Positions 51,640-61,587 of a stretch of 64,000 nucleotides of DNA are shown piece by piece. Numbering within the stretch: position 1 is the stretch's first letter; the number at the start of each line of letters is the position of its first letter. Source of the stretch: Neoceratodus forsteri (Eukaryota > Chordata > Ceratodontiformes > Ceratodontidae); the NCBI GenBank assembly GCA_016271365.2, contig CM028129.1:1002305501-1002369500 (forward strand). Reading direction: 5' to 3'. Below the pieces are notes generated by a model. The model saw only the letters and a list, made by a program, of their open reading frames with translations, did no database searches and had not been told where the DNA came from. The position numbers and the translations under genes are program-made.

Positions 51640-52760
51640 CCCAAAGTGCCCAGTGCCACCTTCTGAGTTCTTGGCCCAGGTCCCACCTCAACTGCCCGAG
51701 GGGGACTCTTCATCAGCAGTGGGAGGACATCTGACTCAGTTCTGTTACAGGTGGAAGTCTATAACAGACAAATGGGTCCTCCAGATAATCCACGAGGGGT
51801 ATTCGCTCAATCTGTCAGAACCCCCCCCTCGATCATCCCCCCAAATGACAGCCCAGGCTGTCGGCAATAGAGTCAGATCTTCTTGCTTCCGAGGTACAAG
51901 GCCTTCTGAACAACAGGGCAGTAGAAGTAGTTCCACCAGACCAACGAAACACAGGTTTCTACTCCCATTACTTTCTAGTTCCAAAGAATACTGGCAGCAT
52001 GCGCCCCATTCTGAATCTCAGAAAAGTTAAACAAATTCCTTCACAAGGAAAAGTTCAAGATGATATCTCCAGATACCCTTCTACCTTTGATTCATCAAAA
52101 CAATTGGCTAGCCTCCCTGGACATGCAGGATGGCTACCAACACATTCTTATACACCCAAAGCACCACAAATACCTAAGGTTTGTGGTGTTGGGTCAGCAT
52201 TATCAGTTCAGGGTCCTACCCTTTGAGCTGTCCTCGGCGCCTCAAGTTTTTACAAAGTGTTGTGCAATTCTCTCAGCGCGTCTCGGGAAAATTGGAATTC
52301 AAGTGTTCCCATATCTGGACGATTGGCTTCTAGCAAGCCCGTCTAGACAGGGAACTCTGGACGCCGTAGCCAAAGCTTCAGACTTCCTCACATCCATGCG
52401 AGTCCTGCTAAATCGCAACAAATCACAGATGCAGCCCTCCCAGAAAGTCCTTTTCATAGGAACTCTTCTGGATACCTCCTGTGCAAAAGCTTTTCTCCCA
52501 GAGGACAGAAGGAGCAATATCCTACAGATGGCCTGATACATCAGAGAAAACAGCTCAGCTTGGGCTATCTCGATGCAATGGATGCTGGGTCTCATGGCAT
52601 CCTCAGTGTTCACTGTACCCCAGCACGTCTCCACATGCAAACCTCTCAGTGGATGCTCAGTACTCAGTGGTCCCCAACCACTCACCCTCAGTCCTTTCTC
52701 ATCAAGGTGACAGAACCTGTAAAGAGGTCACTTACCTGGTGGTTACAGGAGGACAACCTT
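51640..52760 (+). pseudogene. Reverse transcriptase domain, DIRS element B2
   Basis: EFLAQVPPQLPEGDSSSAVG (51665-51724) is the family B linker. KWVLQIIHEGYSLNLSEPPP follows, then after frame changes NTGFYSHYFLVPKNTGSMRP-like (51945-52005), WLASLDMQDGYQHILIHPKH (52105-52164, motif A Asp), QFRVLPFELSSAPQVFTKCC (52203-52262), FPYLDDWLLASPS with the Asp pair in 52312-52323, and FIGTLLDTSCAKAFLP (52453-52500). The thumb contains VFTVPQHVSTCKPLSGCSV-type sequence in shifted frames. A TGA at 52535 interrupts it. Confidence 0.83.
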
Positions 52761-52789
52761 CTGGAAGGATATCCCTTTACTCCTCTGGA

Positions 52790-53295
52790 TCATCAGATCT
52801 CCATTACCACTGATGCATCCCTGATAGGGTGGAGAGCTCACTGCCAGACTCTCCACACCCAAGGTACATGGACTCAGGACGAGTCCCAGCTTCACATGAA
52901 CATCCTGGAAATGAGAGTCATCCTCTGTGCAGTCCGGGCCTTGAAGGACATACTCGGTCACAAGAACATTCTTCTTCAAACGGACAACAAAGCAGTGATG
53001 TATCACATCAACAAGCAAGGCAGTGCACACTCTTACCCATTATGAGAGTGTGGGAATGGGGGTGTGGGGGCAGTAAGAAGTAGGCTGCTGGTTAACTAGG
53101 ATCTGCAGCTTATCCATTAGGTAGGGAAATGGGCAGACTGGGTGGGCCAAGCGGTCCTTATCTGCCGTCAAATTCTAAGTTTCTATGTTTCTATGAATGG
53201 TACCTGGAGCACAAGGCTCTAATCCACGTGGTTTACCTGCCAGGCGTGCAGAATGAATTGGCAGACCGTCTCAGCAGAACAGAGACAGATCCTCA
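52790..53295 (+). pseudogene. RNase H domain, DIRS element B2, with LINE insertion
   Basis: ISITTDASLIGWRAHC (52799-52845, first Asp), NILEMRVILCAV (Glu near 52909), LLQTDNKAVMYHINKQGSAH (52973-53032, Asp), then the 135-bp insertion, then LEHKALIHVVYLPGVQNELA (53205-53264) with the final Asp in ADRLSR (53263-53280). The RNase H itself would be intact without the insertion, apart from a short loss at the insertion point (CYPLCREAM region). Confidence 0.8.
53060..53194 (+). mobile_element. 5'-truncated LINE 3' end inserted in B2 RNase H
   Basis: About 135 bases ending TCTGCCGTCAAATTCTAAGT then TTCTATGTTTCTATG, a terminal microsatellite typical of CR1-like LINE 3' ends. Flanked by GAATGG at 53054-53059 and 53195-53200. 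The empty site is seen in B1 near 8601-8610 (GGGAATGGTGC). Confidence 0.75.
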
Positions 53296-53299
53296 TTCA

Positions 53300-53680
53300 C
53301 TCTTCAAAGAGTGGGGAACTCCAGACCAGGACCTTTTATATCCCCACTCAATGCAAAACTGCCTTTCTTGTGCTCCAGAAATCCAGGACCTTGCATTTTC
53401 TATCAGGATGCGTTCAGGCTGCAGTGGACAAAACACTTTCTATACGCCTTTCATCCTCTTCCACTAATTCAGAGGGTACTTCTCAAATTTGAGTCTCAGG
53501 GAGACAAAATGATTCTCATTGCTCCCTTCTGGCCTCAACAGATATGGTTCCCACTGCTGAACAGTCTGTCGGCAACCCTCCCAAAGGTACTTCCCCTTCA
53601 GATGAACCTTCTGACCCAGGGGCCCATGGTCTATCCCAGTTTGAAGGCACTTCATCTTCATGCTTGGCTCCTGAAGTGAT
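53300..53680 (+). pseudogene. Dam-methyltransferase-like domain, DIRS element B2
   Basis: Open 53311-53679: RPGPFISPLNAKLPFLCSRN (53320-53379), GPCIFYQDAFRLQW (53383-53425), HFLYAFHPLPLIQRVLLKFE (53432-53491), DKMILIAPFWPQQIWFPLL (53503-53560) and KALHLHAWLLK (53644-53676). Same layout as the other copies. The catalytic Pro-Pro position is HPLP. Function inferred from position. Confidence 0.5.
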
Positions 53681-55343
53681 AGAGGTAAATAGGTTCAGTG
53701 TTTCCCATATAGTTTCAGATATTCTCTTGGCTGCGTGTAAACCAGCCACTAGAAAAACCTACACAGCCAAATGGAAGCGTTTCTCTGGTGTGCAAAATCC
53801 TCTTCGAACCCTTTTTCCTGCCCGCCAAATAAAGTCTTGGAGTACCTTTTAGACCTCTCAAATTCAGGTCTGCAGTACTCTACTGTCAAAGTTCATCTCT
53901 GTGCCATTTCAGCTTATCATGAGCCAGTACATTCCTTGTCCCTGGCTCAGTTATCTGTAGTTAAGAGGTTTCTTAAGGGTATTCTGCATACCAGACCTCC
54001 CATCAGATGTCCAGTTGCTGCCTGGGACATTAACCTTGTGCTAGACATGCTTACTCGGAAACCTTTCGAGTCTCTAGCTACCTGCGAGTTGACGTTCCTT
54101 ACTTGGAAAACAGCCTTCCTGGTGGCCATCACTTCGGCCTGTAGAGTTTCTGAAATACATACTCTGGTCACAGACCCTCCCCCCATACACTGTATTGCAC
54201 AAGGACAAAGTAGTTCTTAGGACTCACCATAAGTTTCTCCCTAAGGTTGTCTCAGAATTTCATCTAAACCAACCTTTAGTCGCTGGCCCGGTGGCACTGA
54301 GGGTTGAGGCGCTGGACGCCACACCTCGCGCCACACTGGTGACCCGGGTTCAGGAGCAAGCCTGGATCATCGGGGGTCAGCAGGGGAGGAGAAGGATCGA
54401 GCGTCCGTAGGACTGCTCTCCTTCTCTGGGAAGGGGGGTGGATGGCCATCGGTGCTCTGGCAATGGCTGGGGGTGGCTTCAGAGTGCTGGCAGGCATGGA
54501 GGGACATGCTGGGGTAGATGCCTGGCTCTGGGTGCGTGCAGACGTGCATGCACCCACGACCTTGGCGTCATTGCATGCCCCAAAGCCGTATGGGAGGAAA
54601 AGCAGAAAAAAGTTGGGGGACCAGTCTTGGCGGCATGATGGTTGTCTCTGAAGCGGACTCTCTCAGCGGCAAGGGTGCGTGGTGGTACCGGATCCTAACC
54701 CGGTGGGTTGAGCTCCGGAGGGAGTGCTCCCTACCACCCTGCCACAGGGGGCAAGCCGCGGGGGTAGCTGCAAGGCCCGAATGTGGATGTCAGAGGTAGC
54801 CCGAGGAGATGGCGGCCTGAGTACCTGGGAAGATGCCAGACATGAAGGTAAGAGACTGGTGGCCCTGGGGGATAAAGAAATAGGAAAAAAACCAAAAAAC
54901 AACCTTTAGTCCTACCTACCTACTTTGTAACTTTCAGAAGGAAGGGGAGCATATCCGTCATTCTTTGGATGTTAAGAGAGCACTGCAATTCTATCTGGAT
55001 AGAACAAAAAGAAATTTGCAAGGCTCAACAACTGTTTGTTTCCTTCAGCGAGACCCAACTGGGTCAACCTGTCGCTGTTAGGTGCCTTTCAGCTTGGCTG
55101 GTAGCATGTCTCTGCCACTGCTATTCTATGGCACAGGTTAAGCTGGAAGGCAGAGTGTACGCTCACTCTACTAGAGCTGTCGCGGCATCTCTGGTGGAAA
55201 TCCACAGCGTGCCCATTGCAGATATTTGCAGTGCGGCTACATGGAGCTCTGTTCATACTTTCATTAAGCACTATGCTTTGAATGTCCATGCCAGACAACA
55301 TATGTTGTTTGGTAGGACTATTCTTAACGGACTTCCGTCCTAA
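53680..55343 (+). pseudogene. Tyrosine recombinase, DIRS element B2, split by SINE
   Basis: VSDILLAACKPATRKTYTAK (53712-53771), LEYLLDLSNSGLQYSTVKVH (53839-53898), FLKGILHTRPPIRCPVAAWD (53970-54029) and TSACRVSEIHTLV (first Arg, 54131-54170), then a one- or two-base shift in the CCC run near 54180. The insertion lies at 54282-54899. Then QLFVSFSETQLGQPVAVRCL (55030-55089), HSTR (55163-55174), AATWSSVHTFIKHY with Tyr at 55272-55274, and FGRTILNGLPS to TAA at 55341. Without the SINE and the small shift all catalytic residues are present. Confidence 0.83.
54282..54899 (+). mobile_element. SINE-like insertion in B2 recombinase
   Basis: 618 bases bounded by a 12-base duplication CAACCTTTAGTC (54270-54281 and 54900-54911), with an A-rich 3' end (ATAGGAAAAAAACCAAAAAA). 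The head GCTGGCCCGGTGGCACTGAG then GTGACCCGGGTTCAGGAGCA resembles Pol III A and B boxes of a tRNA gene, 60 or so bases apart. The body is GC-rich without ORF. It is long for a simple SINE and may be composite. Confidence 0.65.
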
Positions 55344-55398
55344 ATATGTGAGCTCTTAGTTTCTCTCAGGGGTTTATTAGCTCAGTACTCTCCCATTA

Positions 55399-55502
55399 GT
55401 GTGAATGAGTGGTGGAGACTTTTTGTCCAGGAAGATATGAAAATTACGTACCTACCATAATTCTTGATCTTTTTGGACGAAGTCTCCACCACTCATTCAC
55501 AC
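55399..55502. repeat. ICR hairpin of B2
   Basis: Perfect 22-base arms (GTGTGAATGAGTGGTGGAGA plus CT) at 55399-55420 and 55481-55502, the longest here. The centre GGAAGATATGAAAATTACGT joins complements of the element ends. Confidence 0.9.
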
Positions 55503-55639
55503 ACCCACCCACCATCCACCGAGCTCACGTCTCTTGTTTTTGGTCTTCACTCCTTCAATGGCTGTGAAGACTCTGTTGCTGACCCTTCTTACATGGGTCA
55601 TTCGGACTATCTTATGCCTGATTTTGTTAGGTTAGTTAC

Positions 55640-55883
55640 ACTGCACCTTCTTGGGAAAAAAAGGTACTGAGGCGGTTGGAGGGTCGACGTCAAGGTAGTC
55701 TTTACTGCACGAGTCATGCCTCGTGGTGCTGCTTCCTCACGGCTCCATCTCTGGTGCCGACCCTCTTGAAAAGTTTGCTTCCGCTGGGTCCTAGTGCCTC
55801 CGGCGTAGATCCCATTAGTGTGAATGAGTGGTGGAGACTTCATCCAAGAAGATCAAGAATTATGGTAGGTGCGTAATTTCCAT
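55640..55883. repeat. Right inverted terminus of B2
   Basis: A-tract (55656-55663), GGAGGGTCGACGTCAAGGTA, ATCCCATTAGTGTGAATGAG and the terminal TTATGGTAGGTGCGTAATTT, then CCAT. Family C sequence follows. Confidence 0.83.
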
Positions 55884-57467
55884 GTTTTTAGGCCTGTCCC
55901 CTGGGCCTCCTCCCACTACCATATGCATGGGGGGAGAGCAGGTCTCCATTGGCTCAGGACTTTCTGAGCCTGGATGCCTGGTTGAGCAGTCGGGAATGGT
56001 CAGCCTCCTCCGGGGTGCTGGCCGTAGATCGCTGAAGGCCCGGTTCCCCTTGGAGGGAACTGGCTGAACTCTGTGTTGAGGCCTCCACTACACACAGGTC
56101 CTGCATTGGCAGTCCCTTTGGGGGATGTGGCCTTGGCTTCTGACACCGGTCCGGTGACGGTGAGCAGGGTCGGCCCCCCCAGTGCCGCAGAGTCCCCTCC
56201 TGACACCACTCTTGATGCTGGGAAGTGTAGTAAGCCGTGGTTGCCTCTCTTGAGATTGTTGTGCTCTCCTCAGATTCAGAGGATGATCAAGCTGATCATG
56301 ATTGGCAGCTGAGCTCTCCGGAGCAATGGTCGCTCCCCAAGATCGGCTTGAGGTCTGTGGATTCCAGCCTTAGATCTGACTCTGTTCATGATGCCACCCT
56401 TTCCTCCTCTGGTGCTGCCAGTGGTGCCATCTCCAGTGCCGTGGATGGTGCAGCGATTGGTGCTGCTTCTGGCGATGGTGCCACAGTTGGTGCTATGCCT
56501 CTGTCGGAACTGTTCAAGAGGCAGCGCCATCCCCAAGGTCAGTGCCACCCCTGGGGTCAATGCCGAGGTCAGTATTGATGGTGGCACTGTTTCTAGGGCT
56601 AGTATTTATGTCGGCATCATGGCTGGCTCCAGTGCCACAGTCGGTGCCACTTTCAGTGATAGCGCTGCTTTGAGTGTCATCTCCATGGAGGAGGCAGATT
56701 TCAGCGCCGGTTCACTCTTTGATTCTGGCACAGAGTTGGAGGGGGAGTCAGAGGCTGACCCTGGTGCCGGCTTTTCTCTCTCCCCCCCTTCCTTAAAGGC
56801 AGTTGCCATAGTAGAACCTTGCTTAAGGGGCAGGTCTTGGTCCTCTCTGGGGGGTCGGGGGCCCGATCTGTCTCCCACTCTGCTCTAGTGATCTTGGTCA
56901 CTCCGGGCTGGAGTCTGAGTGTTGGGCCACGCACCCCCTCCTCCTCTGGGGGACAGAGTCCTACTACGAGTGGAGATGGGCCACCCTGCTGGGTTTGTTC
57001 AGTTCCAGTCTCCTCACCAGGGGTCTTCTCCCCATGGGCTTCCCTCTGCTGGCTTGGGGAGGTTTGTGCAGCAGGTGGGGTCTGGGCAGTGCAGCCCCCT
57101 TGTTTCAGAGGGGTCCCTTGGTTCCCACAGCTCTAGCAGAGGTGGCCCTGTTTTCCCAGACTATTCGATCCATCCTTCCTCTCTTCCTCCTCCTCCTCCT
57201 CTCCCTCTTCTCCTAGGTCTTTCTGGTTCTATATGGCCTCTCACTTGAGGGCAGTATAGGGCCATGGTGAGTGCTTTTCGCATGTTTTACAGCCATGGAT
57301 GAAATGGTGTTGGCATCTCCTCTTCTTGCACCATTGTTCCTATACAGAGCCCTTTCACTTCGTCATCTTCTTTTTCCGAGGAAGAGGACTCCTGCTGTTG
57401 ACAATGTTGGAACAGCTCAATCTTGCCCCAGGGTCTTGACACAATTCTGCTCATGCAGCTATGGTGT
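55884..57467 (+). pseudogene. DIRS Gag, family C (C5), middle part
   Basis: Ser/Gly/Ala-rich sequence with GGTGCC periodicity: GAASGAISSAVDGAAIGAAS (56410-56470) and TVSRASIYVGIMAGSSATVG-type (56585-56650). Then an acidic part ELEGESEADPG (56734-56766). The Pro/Ser-rich stretch before the core ends near 57240. MDEMVLASPLL (57295-57327) aligns with MDEQVFCLSPP of C3, and an Arg-Lys-rich piece corresponds to the poly-Glu tract in a shifted frame (57390 region, GAGGAAGAGGA). Cut by C4 near 57467. Confidence 0.5.
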
Positions 57468-58131
57468 ATCTTCCCTTTGTCAATCTTCACCATTCATCAC
57501 TAGAGGCTTTTTTGGGGGGGCAGGAGGGAGGAGCTGGCGCCATTGGTGCCGCCCATGAGGCCGACATATTGTGTGGCGCTCACAGGTTGGCTAGTAATGG
57601 CCATTGGCTCCTCCTCAACCTCAGTTGCTTCTCCCACCATTGAGACAGCAGCTTGGAATTTCTACTGCAGTATTGCAGCCTAAGTCTGATGGTCGAAGTT
57701 CATTCCTCAGAGTCGTTGCTCCTCGGGGCCATTCTTGAAGCTGAGCTTCTTCGATGCTGACACTGATTGAATCTGCCAATTCTCACCTCGGTTCTGCAGC
57801 CCACTCTGTGCTGTTTATCAACCAGCTAGTAAGATCGTTCCTTTTTATTAAATGGCATTGAGTCTTTACAGTTTTTTGTGTTTAGTTACCGCATCATGCC
57901 TGGTCCTTGGGACAAGAAACGTTCAAAGAAAATGGGCCGGCCCCCTGTGCATCGGTGTCCCTGCAGCCGGAAAATCTCCATTACTGACTGGCATGATGTT
58001 TGTCTCATCTGCCTTGGACCCCAGCATGACATGAACACCTGCAACGTCTGCGTCTCTATGAACTGCCATGTTCTGGAACACTGTGTATTAAAAATTGGCA
58101 GGGATCTGCTGACTTTCGGGGGACGGCATCG
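57468..58131 (+). mobile_element. DIRS element C4, family C, left end and Gag start
   Basis: A full left terminus (ATCTTCCCTTTGTCAATCTT, CACCATTCATCAC) that matches the complement of the family C ICR, followed by the leader and the first 79 codons of Gag. C6 begins at 58132 inside Gag. The remainder of C4 is not in the window and would be expected beyond D2. Confidence 0.75.
57896..58131 (+). pseudogene. DIRS Gag N-terminus, family C (C4), intact zinc module
   Basis: MPGPWDKKRSKKMGRPPVHR then CPCSRKISITDWHDVCLICL and GPQHDMNTCNVC (57896-58051). This is the most complete Cys/His module of family C: C-x-C, His, C-x2-C, His, C, C, with no stop. Nucleic-acid binding is the likely role. Interrupted by C6. 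Confidence 0.68.
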
Positions 58132-58485
58132 ATCTTCCCTTATCAGTCTTCATTCTTTACTGCTGGTGTAAGCTGGAGGCTCACCTGTACGAGATGTTTT
58201 TTTTTTTCCGGGAGGAGTCCGCCGCCCACAAAGTTTGGCCATTAGGCACTGCATACTCCTCCACCCCAGTTCTGTTTCTCCTGCTGTCGAGGTCACATCT
58301 GCTACACGAGTTCAGTGCTTACTGCATCATTGGGCATGTTACGTATTTTGATGCCGTTTCCTGCTTCTCCATCCTAGTTCTGTTTCACCTGACGCCGTTG
58401 GATACCAGTAAGACCGTTCCTTTTATTAATTTTGCCAGTGATGCTGGGTCTTTTCCTGTGAATTTTGTTGAATTCATTTTTCGTC

Positions 58486-61225
58486 ATGTCTGGTTCGGGG
58501 GCTAAGAGAAAACCAAAGTGGGCCATGCCCTCATACATCGGTGCCACTGTGGCCGGCATTTTTCTGTAATGAATTGACATGACATTTGCCTGCGCTGCCT
58601 GGGTCCCAACCACGATATGGATAACTTCCATATTTGTTTCTCCATGTACCGCTGCATTCTGGAAATCTGCACACATTTAAGGTTGGCAGAGCCTTGCCAA
58701 CTTTCAGAAGACAGCATTGTTCTAGGGACGCCATATCAAGATCTCTCGACCCTGCATCCGGGTCCTCTCCTGGGTCTATATGGCTCTGTGAGGAGGAAAC
58801 CTCTTTGGATTTCAGTCATCGAGGAGATTTCTTTCGCGGTGCCAGAGGAGTGCCTTGGCTCCCTACGGGGCCACGGCGGGAGCACCTCCTCAGTAGTCAC
58901 CTCTTCGGAGGTGCAGACTCCCCCGGTGTTGCAGCCAGTGGTCGCTGGGCCCAGCACCAATGGACCCTCGGTGCCGCCTGCTGGCACCATTTCAGATCCC
59001 GGTGCCGTTCACGGTGCTGAGAGTTGGGGCGGCTTTCATAGACGGTGTCATGGTGCCGCCAATGCTGGGGCTTCTTGGATCTCTAGTCTGGTGGTGTGCG
59101 TGGTCTCCTCTTTGGAGGAGGATGACTCACTTGGCTGATCTGGACTGGTGTCCTGACTCCCTGTAGTTGGAGAACCCCCTTGGGCATAGCACCAGGCAAC
59201 CTAGTGTTCATCTGCCATGCTCCCCAGAGTCTGTGGTCTCTGTGGGTCCCCTTGCCGACCTCAGCATTGGGGACCCTGTGGTGGATAGCAGTCCTGGAGG
59301 ACATTGTGTAGTGGTCTCGACTTAGGGGCCGGGGCAGCTGCCATGCCTGGTGCTGCTTTGACCCTTCAGCTGGGATGAGGACTTCTTCTGTGGCCCCCCT
59401 CGGGGGGCCTGTGGGATTTGGGGTCCCCCTAGCACTGGAGTCGAGGAAGAGGGTGGCCTCAGAGTCCAAAGGGTTGAGGGTCTGGGGTGAAGCGCAGGGG
59501 CCCTCCTCCATTTCCCTCTTGGGGGGAGGAGTTTTGGATCCCGGCATCATTCACTGTGCCGAGAGTCGTGGTGGCTCCATAGACAGTGTCGTGGCACTGC
59601 CAGTGCTGAGGCTTCTGGGGTTGATAGTCTGGCGGTGTGTGTGGTCTCCTCTTCGGAGGAGGAGGAGGAGGATGACTCACTGGGGAACCAGACTGGTGTC
59701 CCAGAGCCTCCTTGGATGCGGCACCAGGCAACCCAGTGTTCACCACTGTGCTCCCCAGAGTCTGTGGTCTCTTTGCACCCCCTTGCTGACCCTGGCATTG
59801 GGAGTCTTGCAGTGGATAGCAGTCCTGGAGGACATCGTGTAGCAGTCTCAACTTCAGGGGCCAGGGCAGCTGCCATGCTTGGTGCTGCTTTGGCCCCTTT
59901 GATTGGGATGGGGACTTCTTCTTCTGCTGCAGCCCCTCTTGGGTAGCCTGTGGGATTAGGGGTCCCCCAGCACTGGGGTTGAGGAAGAGGGCGGCCTTGG
60001 AGTCCGAGGAGTTGAGGGGCTGGAGTGAAGCACGGGGGCTCTCCTCCACTTCCCTGCGGGGGTTGGGGAGGAATCACAGTACAGAGTCTTGCTTCTCCTC
60101 CTTGGAGTCCTCGGAGGTGCCCTTAGTGGGCAGCACTGAGGGTTGCCCTTCTGGATCCATGCAACCCTGGTTACACCACAGGGGAGAATTCCCCTCAGGG
60201 CTCAACCAGGATATGTTTTCACATCTACAGCATACGCTGACTGGGTCAACCCCCAGATCCCCTCAAGCTAGAGGATCTTCATAGAGATCTCAGAGCCCTG
60301 GCAGAGGCCAGACACTTTCAGTTGGATGCTCTTCCCCAATTCCTCTGTAGTCACCTCCCCCTCTTCCGGGCCATGTGGGCCCTACAGAGCCCTTAACCTG
60401 AGAGACATTATGGGCCACTGTGGTGGCCTCCCCTAGGTATGTTAGAGCCATGGATGAGCAGGACTTTTGTCTGTCTCCTCCTATGCAAGAGGACTCTGAG
60501 CACCGAAGTTCCTGTACTTCCTCGACTTCCTCTTCCGAGGAAGAGGACCATTCAGTCCACCTTTCAGTGGATGCTGATTTCACTGAATAGCAGTGGTTCC
60601 TCTCGAGGCTGGTACAGGAACTCCATATATCCCACATGGTAAGACGCAATACCAAGCAGGAGACACTCTCCTACCTGAGCGAGTTTAGCGCACACCACCT
60701 AGTAGTACCATCCTGGCCTATTCCCTTCCAGGAAGCGTCAAGTCCACACCTCGCAGTCACCAGCCACCTCATCCCTCAGTCCCAGTGGACTGCAGGAAGC
60801 AGTATTGTGTTCCCCAGGAGTCTCTTGGTTCTCTGCCTCATCCGCCTTCAGGACTGACAGCCTTAGATACTCCTTCCAGGCTTCAACACCCGGTCCACGA
60901 CTAACCACCGGATCCAGATTCCGCCGAGTTCCACTGATGGGGAAGAAGAGTTTTCTTTTTAGCTCATGTGCTGCTTTGTATCAGCTTGCATCAGGCTCAC
61001 CATGCTGCCTACAACAGGCAGCAGTGGTCTATGTTAGCACAGGTGCTAGCATCCGTGTCTAATTCGGAGGAATCTAGGCAGGCCATTGCCCTCTCTGTAC
61101 AAGGTCTGGAGTTTGCAAGGCACCCAGCAAGGGCATCTTATGATGCCAATGAGGTGGTCTCCAGACTGCCAGGGACAGCAATCTGCATCAGCCGGACAGC
61201 ATGGCTTCATCTATATAGGTTGTCA
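58486..61225 (+). pseudogene. DIRS Gag, family C (C6)
   Basis: MSGSGAKRKPKW start (58486), Cys/His module with stop (RCHCGRHFSVMN then TGA, HDICLRCLGPNHDMDNFHIC to 58636). The Ser/Gly-rich middle is internally duplicated: 59330-59480 and 59860-60010 share GCCATGCYTGGTGCTGCTTT, and the acidic SSEEEEEDDS run follows (59650-59675). The core has SSSEEEDHSVHLSVDADFTE (60529-60588) and a stop, RRNTKQETLSYLSEFSAHHL (60642-60700), HQAHHAAYNRQQWSMLAQVL (60980-61039), ARHPARASYDANEV (61108-61150) and SRTAWLHLYRLSP (61190-61228). Many frame changes. Confidence 0.63.
59330..60010 (+). repeat. Tandem duplication of about 0.5 kb inside C6 gag
   Basis: 59222-59480 and about 59750-60010 are similar throughout: CCCCAGAGTCTGTGGTCTCT at 59223 and 59753, GGACATTGTGTAGTGGTCTC-like at 59299 and 59830, GGGATGAGGACTTCTTC-like at 59371 and 59908. 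Offset about 530 bases. The repeat includes the acidic tract, which explains the long Gag of this copy. Confidence 0.7.
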
Positions 61226-61488
61226 CCGTTGCCCTACATAGGGTGATTTCCTCCATTTTCCAGAGGACTTGTCTTTTCTCTTGCAGGGTGAAGAGGAACT
61301 CACAGGGGCGTCTTCTGTCCCTCCGGCCGCAGGGGACATTTCCTAGGCCTGACCAGCCTTAGGCCATGTATGTTCTAGTAGGGCAATGGGATCTCTGCCT
61401 CCTGTGCCTCACCCGCAGCAGGCTGAGGGAATCTGTTCCCTTAGAGCAGTGCCAGGTCCCCTCCAGGAGGCTTGGTACTCACCCAGCA

Positions 61489-61587
61489 TTAATGAATGGT
61501 GAAGACTGACAAGGGAAGATATGAAAATTACGTACAGTACCTACTGTAATTCTTGCTCTTCTCTTGTATCTTGACCATTAATTACTG
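61489..61587. repeat. ICR hairpin of C6
   Basis: Arms TTAATGAATGGTGAAGA (61489 onward) and a complement with one mismatch (TCTTGACCATTAATTA, to 61587). The centre GGGAAGATATGAAAATTACG is identical to C3. Confidence 0.83.

Larger units (their letters stand above)
49361..55883 (+). mobile_element. DIRS element B2, family B, full length with two insertions
   Basis: Left end near 49361 (TTCCTGGACATAAAGTCTCC), Gag, RT, RNase H, methyltransferase-like domain, YR, ICR (55399-55502) and right end TAATTTCCAT at 55883. It carries a LINE 3'-end insertion (53060-53194) in RNase H and a 618-bp SINE-like insertion (54282-54899) in YR, both with target duplications. Without these it is about 5.75 kb, the same as B1. 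Confidence 0.87.
49045..57467 (+). mobile_element. DIRS element C5, family C, split by B2
   Basis: A 5' region of family C (49045-49360; compare 57500-57880) with GGGGATGGCACCGCCCTCGA and TGGCATTGAGTCTCTTTT. B2 interrupts it at 49361-55883. A C-type Gag continues 55884-57467, and C4 then starts inside Gag. The Cys/His module expected between the two parts is missing, so a deletion accompanied the B2 insertion, or the two sides come from different C copies. The extreme left terminus is also missing. Confidence 0.6.
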
